NCBI RefSeq assembly: GCF_050433445.1
Contig: NZ_JBNPXF010000001.1
Span: 297,362 to 361,361 of the forward strand
Source: Kroppenstedtia sanguinis
Lineage (GTDB): Bacteria; Bacillota; Bacilli; Thermoactinomycetales; DSM-45169
Direction: 5' to 3'
Length of the DNA stretch: 64,000 nt
The translations under genes and the position numbers were made by a program. Below, one piece after another: positions 17,308 through 26,225 of the stretch (position 1 is its first letter; every line of letters starts with the position of its first letter). The notes under the pieces are model-generated. The model made no database searches. It was not told the origin of the DNA and saw nothing but the letters and a program-made list of their open reading frames with translations.

Positions 17308-18453
17308 ATGGCGCCAGGATCTATCTATATTCATATCCCATTTTGTGCTCACAAATGCCATTACTGCGATTTTACTGCCTACGTAGTGGGAGGGCAACCG
17401 GTGGATGATTACCTGGAGGCCTTGGCAAGGGAGATGGCTCAGACGGTGGAAGAGATCCCGCCGGGGAAGATTGAGACGATTTTTATCGGGGGTGGCACAC
17501 CTACTGTGCTCACACCCCGTCAAATGGAGCGGTTGTTGAAGGATATCCGACGTTATTTTCCCCACTGGTCGGATCAGCTGGAGTTCACTGTGGAAGCCAA
17601 TCCGGGAACGACAGAACCGGATCAGCTGGCTGTGTTGAAGGAAGGGGGGGTCAATCGTCTCAGTTTTGGGGCGCAAACCTTCCGACCGGAACTATTGGCC
17701 GAGATCGGACGGGATCACGGAGTGGATGAGATCGCCCATAGTGTCGCAGCTGCCCGGGAGGCGGGGATTGACAATGTGTCCCTCGATCTGATGTTCGGTC
17801 TGCCCCGGCAGAGTGTCGCCGATATGGAGGAGGCACTGGTGCGGGGGCTGGCGCTGAGTCCGGATCACTTTTCGGTTTACAGTCTCACAGTAGAGGAAGG
17901 GACGGTTTTTCATCATAGAAGGCTTCAGGGCAAGCTCCCTCTACCTTCGGAAGATGATGAGTTGGAGATGTATCTGCTGACTCGCCGTCGTCTGGAAGAA
18001 GCCGGCTATCCTCAATACGAAGTGAGCAATTTCAGCCGACCCGGACGGGAGAGCCGTCACAACAGCACTTACTGGCTGAATGAGTCTTACTACGGTCTGG
18101 GAGCTGGAGCTCACGGATATACAGAGGGGCTCCGTCACGAAAATGTTCACGGGGTGAAGGAGTATATTCGCCTTTCCCACTTCCGCCGTCCCATTGCCGA
18201 TACTCACCAGGTATCCACAGCTGAGGCGATGGAAAACCATTTTATCCTCGGCCTGCGGCTGAGGGATGGAGTGAGTCAAAGTCAGTTTGCAAAGTTGTAT
18301 GGGACATCTCCGGAGGCCGTGTTCGGTTCGGTGCTGGAAGACTTGCAAAAGAGGTGTCTCATCCAACAGGAAGAAGATCGGTATCGGTTGACGGAAAAGG
18401 GCCTGCTGTTCGGGAACAATGTTTTCGCCGCTTTTATCGAAGAATCGGCGTAA
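17308..18453 (+). CDS. hemW: Radical SAM heme chaperone HemW
   Basis: A cytoplasmic radical-SAM protein related to oxygen-independent coproporphyrinogen oxidase but acting as a heme-binding chaperone in characterised members. The 381 residues contain the [4Fe-4S]-binding triad CAHKCHYC (Cys 13, 17 and 20), the GGGTPTVL motif, and the C-terminal HemN_C-type domain (ALENHFILGLRLRDGVS region). The three-Cys motif with a short N terminus is the HemW rather than the HemN pattern. GGGAGG lies about 12 bases before the ATG. It is directly upstream of hrcA, the usual Bacillales order. Confidence 0.93.
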   Translation: MAPGSIYIHIPFCAHKCHYCDFTAYVVGGQPVDDYLEALAREMAQTVEEIPPGKIETIFIGGGTPTVLTPRQMERLLKDIRRYFPHWSDQLEFTVEANPGTTEPDQLAVLKEGGVNRLSFGAQTFRPELLAEIGRDHGVDEIAHSVAAAREAGIDNVSLDLMFGLPRQSVADMEEALVRGLALSPDHFSVYSLTVEEGTVFHHRRLQGKLPLPSEDDELEMYLLTRRRLEEAGYPQYEVSNFSRPGRESRHNSTYWLNESYYGLGAGAHGYTEGLRHENVHGVKEYIRLSHFRRPIADTHQVSTAEAMENHFILGLRLRDGVSQSQFAKLYGTSPEAVFGSVLEDLQKRCLIQQEEDRYRLTEKGLLFGNNVFAAFIEESA

Positions 18454-18469
18454 CCATGCCTGATTGGCG

Positions 18470-18498
18470 TTGACAACAGGAGAGGGGTTTGATACCTT
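18470..18498 (+). promoter_or_regulatory. Candidate sigma-A promoter of the hrcA operon
   Basis: Perfect -35 TTGACA (18470-18475) and TACCTT at 17-base spacing, or the overlapping GATACC. The CIRCE operator begins 12 bases after this -10, so it covers the first transcribed bases. Confidence 0.6.
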
Positions 18499-18510
18499 TT
18501 AGAGGTAGAC

Positions 18511-18537
18511 TTAGCACTCGTGGTATCAGAGTGCTAA
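18511..18537 (+). promoter_or_regulatory. CIRCE operator (HrcA binding site)
   Basis: A perfect consensus CIRCE: TTAGCACTC, nine bases, GAGTGCTAA. It is the HrcA repressor site and lies between the promoter and hrcA, so it controls hrcA, the chaperonin, grpE, dnaK and probably dnaJ. Confidence 0.98.
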
Positions 18538-18552
18538 CAAGGGGGGAGGCAG

Positions 18553-19581
18553 ATGCTGAGCGAGCGGCAACAGAAGATCCTCCGTGCGATAGTGGACGAA
18601 TATATCGTCCATGCGGAACCGGTGGGTTCACGCACCGTTGCCAAACGGGAAGACATCGGGTTCAGTGCAGCCACGGTTCGGAACGAGATGGCCGACCTGG
18701 AAGAGATGGGTTTCCTGGAACAGCCGCATACATCTGCCGGCCGTATACCCAGCCAAATCGGCTACCGCTATTATGTCGATCATCTGATGGGTCCTGAACG
18801 TTTGAAGCGGTCGGACCTGATCACGATCCGACAATTGTTTGCCTCGCAAATGGAAGCTCTGGAACAAACGATCCAACAGACTGTATCTATATTGTCCCGG
18901 ATCACCAATTACACATCCATCATACTGGGACCGGAATTATATGATAATAAGTTAAAACACTTACAAGTGATCCCGCTTCACGATCGCATGGCTGTGGTGA
19001 TTCTGGTGACGGACACCGGCCATGTGGATCAACGACGGATCACAGTTCCGGAAGGTGTCTCCCTCTCTTGGATTGAACAGATGGTCAATTTGTTGAACGC
19101 CAAGCTTTCCGGTGTTCCACTCTATCGTTTAAAGCGGACGGTATACAAAGAACTCTATCAGGAGCTCAGCCGGCATGCTGAACATTATGAGTACCTCCAG
19201 GAAATCATCGATCAGATGCTAGTAGCTGACCAGGAGGGTCGAATCTTTACCAGTGGGACGACCAACATCCTGACCCAGCCGGAATTTAAAGATGTGGAAA
19301 AAGTGAAAGCTCTGATGGAGCTTTTTGAGGAAACGGATACGGTTGTCCAGCTGTTGTCCGATCAGGAGGGTACAGGGGTCCGGATTCGGATAGGCCAGGA
19401 GAACCATCTGGAGGCGGTAAATAACTGCAGCATTGTCTCAGCTTCCTTTACCGTGGACGGTCGCTCCTTGGGAACGATCGGGGTTCTGGGTCCCACACGA
19501 ATGGACTACCGCAAGGTGGTTGGTTTGCTTGAAGTGCTCACTCGGGACTTTTCCGAACATTTGCGACGGATTTACGGATGA
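18553..19581 (+). CDS. hrcA: Heat-inducible transcription repressor HrcA
   Basis: The repressor that binds CIRCE and is classically kept active by GroEL. The 342-residue protein starts with a winged-helix DNA-binding domain (LSERQQKILRAIVDEYI ... EPVGSRTVAKR ... SAATVRNEMADLEEMG, residues 2-60). GAF-like and inserted dimerisation regions follow, with the conserved ending GPTRMDYRKVVGLLEVLTRDFSE. GGGGGGAGGCAG lies before the ATG. It is the first gene of the operon behind its own CIRCE. Since an archaeal-type chaperonin gene follows, whether that protein rather than GroEL modulates HrcA here is an open question. Confidence 0.98.
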   Translation: MLSERQQKILRAIVDEYIVHAEPVGSRTVAKREDIGFSAATVRNEMADLEEMGFLEQPHTSAGRIPSQIGYRYYVDHLMGPERLKRSDLITIRQLFASQMEALEQTIQQTVSILSRITNYTSIILGPELYDNKLKHLQVIPLHDRMAVVILVTDTGHVDQRRITVPEGVSLSWIEQMVNLLNAKLSGVPLYRLKRTVYKELYQELSRHAEHYEYLQEIIDQMLVADQEGRIFTSGTTNILTQPEFKDVEKVKALMELFEETDTVVQLLSDQEGTGVRIRIGQENHLEAVNNCSIVSASFTVDGRSLGTIGVLGPTRMDYRKVVGLLEVLTRDFSEHLRRIYG

Positions 19582-19666
19582 GTCCGTCACCGGGTTCGGA
19601 GAGAGCGATGTTGGGGGGGCAACCCCTTTATCTTAATGCTTATACGGATAAGAAGGTGAGCGACCC

Positions 19667-21223
19667 ATGGAAAGTCAGGATGAATCCATCCTCACCCCGG
19701 AGGAGCGAAAACCCTTTTCCGGTGCTCTTACAGTCAATGCCGAGGCTGTCCAGAGGGTGGCGGAAGCGGTCAGAGGGACCTTGGGTCCCAAAGGATTGGA
19801 CACCATGCTGGTGGGGGATGACGGTGAGGTGGTTGTCACCAATGATGGTGTCACCATTCTCAACCGGATGGATATACGGCATCCCGCCGCCCGCATGGTT
19901 GCTGGTATTGCCAGAGCCCAACAGGAAGAAGTGGGGGATGGCACAACTACAGCCACCCTGCTGACCGCCGCTTTGGTGGAAGAAGGGGAAAAACAGGTGG
20001 CCCGCGGCGTTTCGGTTTCCAAGGTGATTGCCGGAATGCGCCGCGGGGTCCGGCATGCCTTGGAAAAAATGCAGGTGATGGCCCAGCCGATTTGGAATCT
20101 TGAGGATGACTGGCTCCAACGCATCGTTTACACTGCGGGACGGGAGCAGGAGGATCTGACTGAACTGGTGATGGAAGCCGCTATTCTTATGGGACGGGAG
20201 AAGCTGTTGGAAAAGGATTTCCGTCTCGCCGATGCGGTGGTGTCCCACCCCAGGGCGGAACACGGGGTTTTCAACGGTCTGTTGGTCCCTAGAGGCCGCA
20301 TCAATCTGAGAACCGCGGACACCGGCAGCCCGGTTCAGGTGTTGCTGGTGGCGGAGGATTTCCGCCCCGAGCCTGTGGATGAGGAGTCCCTGGCCACTGA
20401 AGCGGGCTTTGCCAAGCAGGAGAGTTTAAAGCAAGAGTTTGAAGGAATCCTGCTCAAATTGGTAGATATGGAAGTGGATCTGATCTTGGTGGAGGGTGAG
20501 GTGGACTCCGGCGCGGAAGAAGTGTTGACAGATGCCGGGGTGCTCGTGGCCCAGCAAGTGGCTTTGGATCAATTGGTCCGGGTAGCGGATTACACCGGGG
20601 CTCGGATTCTGAAGCTGGCCGGATTGAAGCGTTCACCTGAGGAGCTAGAGCCTCTCATCGGTTCTTGCGCAGAGGTGGAGGACGAAGGGAGATTGGGATG
20701 GCTTCGTATCTCTGGAGGAGCCGGAAAGCCCTTTGTTTCCATCCTGGTGGGTGCAACCACGGAAGAAGTGGTCGAGGAGCGAGAGCGGATTGCCAAAGAC
20801 GCGGCTGCTGCCGCCCAAGCAGCCATCCGCGGGGGATTTCTCCCGGGAGGAGGTGCCGCGGAATTAGCATTGGCGCGTGAAGTGGAGAAGTACGGGGATA
20901 CTGTACAGGGAATGGAAGCTTTCGGGGTGGCCGCTGTGGCGGCAGCCCTTCACAGACCGATATCCCAAGTCGTGGCCAATGCCGGCTTCAATCCCCTGGA
21001 GAAAGTGGAAGAGGTGAAGGCCCTCCAGTGGAAACGGCAGACCGCCTCCCTCGGAATTGACTGTGACCGGGGCGCTGTTTGTGACATGGTGGACATGGGG
21101 GTTGTGGACCCCTTGCCGGTAAAATATCATGCACTGCAGGTAGCCGGAGAAGTCAGCACCGCCATCCTGAGAATCCATACTGTGGTGAAAATGCGACCTG
21201 TGGATGCAGAAAGTATGAGGTGA
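19667..21223 (+). CDS. Archaeal-type (group II-like/'group III') chaperonin
   Basis: A TCP-1/Cpn60-fold ATP-dependent folding chamber subunit, 518 residues, resembling archaeal thermosomes rather than GroEL. Visible are GTLGPKGLDTMLV (about 37-49), NDGVTILNRMDIRHPAARM, the ATPase motif EVGDGTTTAT (GDGTTT 90-95), FLPGGGAAELALA near residue 390, and the C-terminal GVVDPLPVKYHALQVAGE ... ILRIHTVVK. The apical region contains a helical stretch (PEPVDEESLATEAGFAKQE) where thermosomes have the built-in lid protrusion; there is no GGM tail and no groES nearby. Bacterial chaperonins of this kind were described from Carboxydothermus and other Firmicutes within dnaK operons. AAGGTGAG precedes the ATG. 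It is 85 bases after hrcA and 4 bases before grpE, so it is under HrcA/CIRCE control. Confidence 0.93.
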   Translation: MESQDESILTPEERKPFSGALTVNAEAVQRVAEAVRGTLGPKGLDTMLVGDDGEVVVTNDGVTILNRMDIRHPAARMVAGIARAQQEEVGDGTTTATLLTAALVEEGEKQVARGVSVSKVIAGMRRGVRHALEKMQVMAQPIWNLEDDWLQRIVYTAGREQEDLTELVMEAAILMGREKLLEKDFRLADAVVSHPRAEHGVFNGLLVPRGRINLRTADTGSPVQVLLVAEDFRPEPVDEESLATEAGFAKQESLKQEFEGILLKLVDMEVDLILVEGEVDSGAEEVLTDAGVLVAQQVALDQLVRVADYTGARILKLAGLKRSPEELEPLIGSCAEVEDEGRLGWLRISGGAGKPFVSILVGATTEEVVEERERIAKDAAAAAQAAIRGGFLPGGGAAELALAREVEKYGDTVQGMEAFGVAAVAAALHRPISQVVANAGFNPLEKVEEVKALQWKRQTASLGIDCDRGAVCDMVDMGVVDPLPVKYHALQVAGEVSTAILRIHTVVKMRPVDAESMR

Positions 21224-21227
21224 AACC

Positions 21228-21986
21228 ATGACTTCCAATGATTTCAACCCGGATGGTGATTCCCGACGCCGTCCCGTAACCGCGAGGGAATTGAGAAAAG
21301 CCAAGGAAGCACGGGAACGACAGGAGATGGGATGGACAGAGAATACAGAAGCCGAGGAGAGGGAACCTGAGGAGAAAGTGACGGAAAAAGACGTGCCGAA
21401 TCCGGAAAAACCTGTCCTTGATGAGGTGTCGAAGCCGGAACAGCCCGTTTTTGAAGAGACATCAAATCCTACTTCTCCGCCTCCTGTTCAAGATGCAGAG
21501 GTGTTAAATGGATTGAAGAAAGAGCTGGAACGAGCCAAAGAGGAAACGAATCACTGGAAGAAAGAAGCGGAAGAAAATTACGAGCGTCTCCTCAGAGCAC
21601 GGGCCGACATGGAAAACTTTCGACGCCGTACCCGCAAAGACCAGGAGAACTTGGCCAAATATGCCGCTTCTCCCTTAGTGGAATCTCTCCTTCCCGTGAT
21701 AGACAATCTGGAGCGGGCGTTGGGTGCAGGGGCTAAGAGTGAAGAGGCTGAAGTTCTGCACAAGGGTGTGGACATGATCTCCAGACAGCTGTTACATACC
21801 CTTGAGGAGCATGGTTTGAGTCCGATTGAAGCGGAAGGAAAAGAGTTTAATCCCCACGAACACAATGCCGTGATGCAAGTGGAGGCTGAGGGTGTGAAAT
21901 CGGGGATGGTTGTGGAAGAATTGCAGAAAGGCTATCGTTTCAAGGAACGGGTGATCCGTCCTGCGATGGTGAAAGTGAGCACTTGA
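21228..21986 (+). CDS. grpE: Nucleotide exchange factor GrpE
   Basis: The homodimeric factor that releases ADP from DnaK. At 252 residues it is longer than usual (about 190) because of an N-terminal acidic, Pro- and Glu-rich extension (residues 1-95). The core has the long coiled coil (LKKELERAKEETNHWKKEAEENYERLLRARADMENFRRR) split over two segments and the beta-domain ending EGKEFNPHEHNAVMQVE ... EELQKGYRFKERVIRPAMVKV. It starts four bases after the chaperonin stop and lies 64 bases before dnaK, so it is in the same operon. Confidence 0.97.
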   Translation: MTSNDFNPDGDSRRRPVTARELRKAKEARERQEMGWTENTEAEEREPEEKVTEKDVPNPEKPVLDEVSKPEQPVFEETSNPTSPPPVQDAEVLNGLKKELERAKEETNHWKKEAEENYERLLRARADMENFRRRTRKDQENLAKYAASPLVESLLPVIDNLERALGAGAKSEEAEVLHKGVDMISRQLLHTLEEHGLSPIEAEGKEFNPHEHNAVMQVEAEGVKSGMVVEELQKGYRFKERVIRPAMVKVST

Positions 21987-22050
21987 AATTCGCGGTGAAC
22001 AATCTACCGTTTGATTTGGTACAGGAGTCCGAGAAGGAGGTACAACTTCG

Positions 22051-23880
22051 ATGGGAAAAGTGATCGGGATTGACTTAGGAACCACCAACTCTTGCGTAGC
22101 TTTTTTGGAAGGAAGCGAAGCGAAGGTGATTCCAAATGCGGAAGGGGGACGGACCACTCCCTCCGTTGTGGGATTTTCTAAATCAGGTGAGCGCTTGGTG
22201 GGGGAAGCTGCCAAACGGCAAGCCATCACCAATCCGGACAATACGGTCAGCTCTGTCAAGCGTCATATGGGAACCGGACACAAGGAGAAAATCGGGGACA
22301 CAGAGTATACACCCCAGGAAATTTCAGCGATGATCCTGCAACGGCTGAAAACCGATGCAGAAGCGTATCTGGGAGAAGAAGTGACTCAGGCCGTGATCAC
22401 GGTCCCGGCTTACTTCAACGATAGCCAACGTCAAGCTACTAAAGATGCAGGAAAGATCGCCGGGTTGGAAGTTTTGCGGATTATCAACGAGCCGACTGCT
22501 GCCGCTCTCTCCTACGGCAGTGACAAAAAAGACGAGGAACAGACCATTCTGGTTTTCGACCTGGGTGGGGGAACTTTCGACGTTTCCATCTTGGATATCG
22601 GAGACGGCCTGTTTGAAGTGAAAGCCACCAGCGGGGATAACCGCCTGGGAGGGGACGATTTCGACCAGGTGATCATCGACTATCTGCTGGATGAATTCCG
22701 GAAAGAGAACGGCATCGATCTGTCCAACGATCGGATGGCCCTGCAACGGTTGAAAGATGCAGCCGAAAAAGCGAAGAAAGATTTGTCCGGTGTCTTGACC
22801 ACCAACATCTCTCTTCCTTTCCTGACGGCGGATTCTTCCGGTCCGAAGCACATGGAAGTTACCCTGACCCGTGCTAAATTTGAGGAACTCTCTGCCGAAC
22901 TGGTGGAACGGACGATGCGGCCTACCCGCCAGGCTCTTCGGGATGCCCAGCTGGAACCGTCGGAAATCGACCGCGTGATCCTAGTGGGAGGTTCCACCCG
23001 GATTCCAGCGGTTCAGGAAGCGATCCAGAACCTGACCGGCAAAGCTCCGAGCAAAGGGGTCAACCCTGACGAGGTCGTCTCTATGGGGGCTGCCATTCAG
23101 GGCGGGGTCCTTTCCGAAGATGTCAAAGATGTGGTGCTGGTGGATGTGACGCCTCTCTCCCTGGGAATTGAAACCCTGGGCGGTGTCACTACCAAACTGA
23201 TTGAACGGAACACAGCGATCCCCACAGAGAAATCCCAGATCTTCTCCACTGCCGCCGACAACCAGACTGCGGTGGATATCCATGTCCTACAAGGGGAGCG
23301 GGAGATGGCCGCCGACAACAAAACCCTGGGTCGGTTCCAACTGTCTGATATTCCTCCGGCTCCTCGGGGCATTCCACAGATCGAGGTGGCCTTTAAGATC
23401 GACCGGAATGGGATTGTCAATGTTTCTGCCAAAGACAAGGCTACGGGGAAGAGCCAGAACATCACCATCAAATCTTCCAGCGGTCTCTCCGATGAGGAGA
23501 TCGAACAGATGGTTCAAGACGCGGAACGATATGCCGAAGAGGATCAGAAACGAAAAGAACAAGTGGAGATTCGCAACCAGGCGGATCAAATGATCTTTCT
23601 CACCGAGAAAACCCTGAAAGATTTGGGGGATAAGGTGGATGAAGCCGAACTGTCCAAAGCGGACGAGGCGAAAGAGAAGCTGAAAAAAACTCTAGAAGGC
23701 GACGATACTGAAGCTATCAAACAGGCCTCGGAAGAGTTGGAAAAAGTGGTGCAGGAACTGTCTGTCAAACTTTATCAAGAGGCTCAGCAACAAACAGAAA
23801 AAACCAGCGATGAAAAGAAGGATGATGACGTGGTAGATGCCGAATATAAAGTAGTGGATGATGAAGATCAAAAGAAATAA
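22051..23880 (+). CDS. dnaK: Molecular chaperone DnaK (Hsp70)
   Basis: The cytoplasmic Hsp70 ATPase that binds exposed hydrophobic peptides. The 609-residue sequence begins GKVIGIDLGTTNSCVA (phosphate 1 loop) and contains VFDLGGGTFDVSILDIG (phosphate 2) and ILVGGSTRIPAVQ (adenosine motif). The linker VVLVDVTPLSLGIE is followed by the substrate-binding domain and an acidic Lys/Asp-rich tail. It lacks the insert of proteobacterial DnaK, as is usual for Gram-positives. AGAAGGAGGT lies before the ATG. Its partners GrpE and DnaJ flank it. Confidence 0.99.
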   Translation: MGKVIGIDLGTTNSCVAFLEGSEAKVIPNAEGGRTTPSVVGFSKSGERLVGEAAKRQAITNPDNTVSSVKRHMGTGHKEKIGDTEYTPQEISAMILQRLKTDAEAYLGEEVTQAVITVPAYFNDSQRQATKDAGKIAGLEVLRIINEPTAAALSYGSDKKDEEQTILVFDLGGGTFDVSILDIGDGLFEVKATSGDNRLGGDDFDQVIIDYLLDEFRKENGIDLSNDRMALQRLKDAAEKAKKDLSGVLTTNISLPFLTADSSGPKHMEVTLTRAKFEELSAELVERTMRPTRQALRDAQLEPSEIDRVILVGGSTRIPAVQEAIQNLTGKAPSKGVNPDEVVSMGAAIQGGVLSEDVKDVVLVDVTPLSLGIETLGGVTTKLIERNTAIPTEKSQIFSTAADNQTAVDIHVLQGEREMAADNKTLGRFQLSDIPPAPRGIPQIEVAFKIDRNGIVNVSAKDKATGKSQNITIKSSSGLSDEEIEQMVQDAERYAEEDQKRKEQVEIRNQADQMIFLTEKTLKDLGDKVDEAELSKADEAKEKLKKTLEGDDTEAIKQASEELEKVVQELSVKLYQEAQQQTEKTSDEKKDDDVVDAEYKVVDDEDQKK

Positions 23881-23897
23881 TTGGATTCCCGAATGGG

Positions 23898-23934
23898 AAG
23901 TCAAAGTCGACACAAGAGTGCTCGGCTTTGACTT
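23898..23934 (+). terminator. Hairpin between dnaK and dnaJ
   Basis: A perfect 9-bp stem AAGTCAAAG/CTTTGACTT with extra pairs inside, 18 bases after the dnaK stop. There is no T-run, so it is more likely an mRNA-stability or processing element that sets the DnaK:DnaJ ratio than a full terminator. Confidence 0.65.
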
Positions 23935-24007
23935 CTCTGGTTATTCAATGGACAGAGGACCTTTCGTTGCCTGCAGACATATCCTGTGAAACAGAGGAGG
24001 TGATCCG

Positions 24008-25144
24008 GTGAGCAAGGACTACTACGAAGCCCTCGGTGTTGCCCGGGATGCATCCAGCGAAGATATTCGAAAGGCCTACCGCAAAATGGCCCGACAATAT
24101 CACCCCGACGTGAACAAGTCACCGGATGCGGAACAGAAGTTCAAAGAAGTGACCGAAGCCTATGAAGTTCTCCGGGACCCTCAAAAGAAAGCTAATTACG
24201 ACCGCTTTGGGACTGCAGATCCAGGTGCTGCCGGGGCGGGAGCAGGTGGATTTGGTGGTTTCAACCCAGGAGCTGGGGCTGGTGATTTTGGATTTGGGGA
24301 CATTTTTGATATGTTTTTTGGTGGCGGTGGCCGTCGCAATCCCCATGCTCCACGCCAAGGTGCCGATCTGGAGTATCGGCTGACGATCGACTTTAAGGAT
24401 GCTGTTTTCGGTCGGGAGATGGATATTTCTATTCCGCGGACGGAGACTTGCGGAAATTGTCATGGCAGTGGAGCCAAACCGGGAACTCATCCGGAGACCT
24501 GCTCCCGTTGCCAAGGGACGGGTCAGTCGGAGACTGTGCAAAATACGCCCTTTGGCCGGATCGTAAACAAACGAGTGTGTCAGGATTGTAGTGGGCGAGG
24601 CAAGATTATCAAAGAAAAATGTGAGGACTGCAGCGGTTCCGGACAAGTGAAGAAGCGGCGCAAAATCCATATCAACATTCCGTCGGGGATTGATGAAGGA
24701 AAACAGTTGCGCGTGTCCGGAGAGGGTGAACCGGGTCAAAACGGAGGTCCTCCCGGTGATCTGTATATCACGATTAAGGTCAGACCCCATGACTTTTTCA
24801 AACGGCAGGGGGATGATATTACCTGTGAGCTACCGATCACCTTTGTCCAAGCCGCTCTCGGAGATGAAATTGTCGTTCCCACCCTCAAGGGGCGGGCTAA
24901 GATCAAAGTCCCTGCCGGGACTCAGACGGGAGCGGAATTCCGGCTTCGCGGCAAAGGAGTTCCCCGGCTCTACGGCAGGGGATATGGAGATCAGCAGATC
25001 CAGGTCAAAGTGGTCACCCCTACCGGATTGTCGGAAGAACAGAAGCGACTGTTGCGCGAGTTTGGCAATCTGAGTGGAGATTACATTTCCGAGCAGAACG
25101 GCAGTTTCTTTGATAAAATGAAACGGGCGTTTACTGGGGATTGA
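24008..25144 (+). CDS. dnaJ: Chaperone protein DnaJ
   Basis: The Hsp40 co-chaperone that delivers substrates to DnaK and stimulates its ATPase. The 378 residues contain a J domain with HPD at 32-34, a Gly/Phe-rich linker (about 73-112), the zinc domain with four CxxCxGxG repeats (CGNCHGSG, CSRCQGTG, CQDCSGRG, CEDCSGSG), and the C-terminal substrate domains. It starts with GTG 6 bases after GGAGGTGATCC. Tandem terminators downstream close the heat-shock operon. Confidence 0.98.
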   Translation: MSKDYYEALGVARDASSEDIRKAYRKMARQYHPDVNKSPDAEQKFKEVTEAYEVLRDPQKKANYDRFGTADPGAAGAGAGGFGGFNPGAGAGDFGFGDIFDMFFGGGGRRNPHAPRQGADLEYRLTIDFKDAVFGREMDISIPRTETCGNCHGSGAKPGTHPETCSRCQGTGQSETVQNTPFGRIVNKRVCQDCSGRGKIIKEKCEDCSGSGQVKKRRKIHINIPSGIDEGKQLRVSGEGEPGQNGGPPGDLYITIKVRPHDFFKRQGDDITCELPITFVQAALGDEIVVPTLKGRAKIKVPAGTQTGAEFRLRGKGVPRLYGRGYGDQQIQVKVVTPTGLSEEQKRLLREFGNLSGDYISEQNGSFFDKMKRAFTGD

Positions 25145-25178
25145 TTGCAGGCAATACTGGTGTATAACCAGGGTGAAG

Positions 25179-25220
25179 GGTGGATCCGGGTCCAGTGGGA
25201 GTTCGGATCCACCTGTTTTT
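25179..25220 (+). terminator. First terminator after dnaJ
   Basis: A perfect 10-bp stem GGTGGATCCG/CGGATCCACC with a 15-base loop, then TGTTTTT. Confidence 0.85.
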
Positions 25221-25226
25221 GGTGAG

Positions 25227-25249
25227 ACGGGCAGACTGCCCGTTTTTTT
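25227..25249 (+). terminator. Second terminator after dnaJ
   Basis: Stem CGGGCA/TGCCCG with a 3-base loop, then seven T. Together with the first hairpin it insulates prmA from the heat-shock operon. Confidence 0.9.
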
Positions 25250-25267
25250 GTAGGGGGAGTGAGTCGG

Positions 25268-26203
25268 TTGGATTGGATCGAAGTTCGTGTGCATACCACA
25301 TCTGAAGCGGAAGAGGCGGTATCCCATCTGCTCCTGGAAGTGGGTGCCGAAGGAACGGCGGTGTTGGATGCGTCTGTGTTACACAAGGAGTGGGAAACGC
25401 CCTTTGGGGAAATCATCGCCTTATCTCCTCATGAATATCCGGAGGAAGGGGTTTGGATCTCCGGATATTTTCCTGCAGCCTCTTTCGATGATGCCTTGCC
25501 ACAACAACTGGTGGAGAGGATGGGTCACTTGAGACAATTCGGTTTGAATCCGGGACCGGCAACCGTCGTTTTGGAAAAGGTGGCGGAGGAATCCTGGGCT
25601 GAGGCCTGGAAAGCCTATTACAAACCGATTCGAGTGACGGATCGCTTAACAGTCAAACCTCACTGGGAAACTTACGAACCCGCTTCAACCGGAGAAAAGG
25701 TGATCCAACTAGATCCTGGCATGGCTTTTGGGACTGGGGCTCATCCCACCACGATCCTTAGCATGAAATTGTTGGAACGCCAGCTTCAACCCGAGCAGAA
25801 AGTGATCGATGTCGGTTGCGGTAGCGGGGTGTTGAGCATCGCAGCCGCCTGCCTGGGTGCAAGAGAAGTATTGGCGTTGGATCTGGATCCCTTGGCGGTG
25901 GAGAGTACGAGTCAAAATGTTCGTCTCAACGGTTTGGAGCAAAGGATCGCCGTTCGGCAAGGAAATCTTCTCCAGGGAGTGAGAGAGTCGGCGGATGGGG
26001 TGATTTCCAATATATTGGCGGAAATCATCCTCCAATTCACCGATGATCTGCCCCAGGTGATCCAACCTGGTGGATGGTTTATCGCCTCGGGTGTGATCGC
26101 CCAAAAAGAGAAAGATGTCGTAAGGGCTCTGAGCCGGGTTGGTTTACAGGTGACCGATCGGTTGCAGGAAGGGGATTGGGTGGCGATGACTGCTCAAACG
26201 TGA
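25268..26203 (+). CDS. prmA: Ribosomal protein L11 methyltransferase PrmA
   Basis: A SAM-dependent enzyme that trimethylates ribosomal protein L11. The 311 residues hold an N-terminal L11-binding domain and a class I methyltransferase domain with motif I VIDVGCGSGVLSIAAACLGA, LDLDPLAVEST and the NPPY-like NILAEII. GTG at 25259 is possible but abuts the AGGGGG ribosome site; TTG at 25268 sits 10 bases after it and gives MDWIEVRVHTT, which matches the family N terminus (compare MKW-type starts), so it is preferred. It begins a run with rsmE and mtaB. Confidence 0.94.
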   Translation: MDWIEVRVHTTSEAEEAVSHLLLEVGAEGTAVLDASVLHKEWETPFGEIIALSPHEYPEEGVWISGYFPAASFDDALPQQLVERMGHLRQFGLNPGPATVVLEKVAEESWAEAWKAYYKPIRVTDRLTVKPHWETYEPASTGEKVIQLDPGMAFGTGAHPTTILSMKLLERQLQPEQKVIDVGCGSGVLSIAAACLGAREVLALDLDPLAVESTSQNVRLNGLEQRIAVRQGNLLQGVRESADGVISNILAEIILQFTDDLPQVIQPGGWFIASGVIAQKEKDVVRALSRVGLQVTDRLQEGDWVAMTAQT

Positions 26204-26225
26204 TAATGTATTGGGAGCGGACGGG

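Noticed and set aside
19582..19666. GGGG-GCAA-CCCC hairpin between hrcA and the chaperonin gene as a terminator
   Set aside because: Only four pairs and a broken T-tract; operon continuity is more likely.
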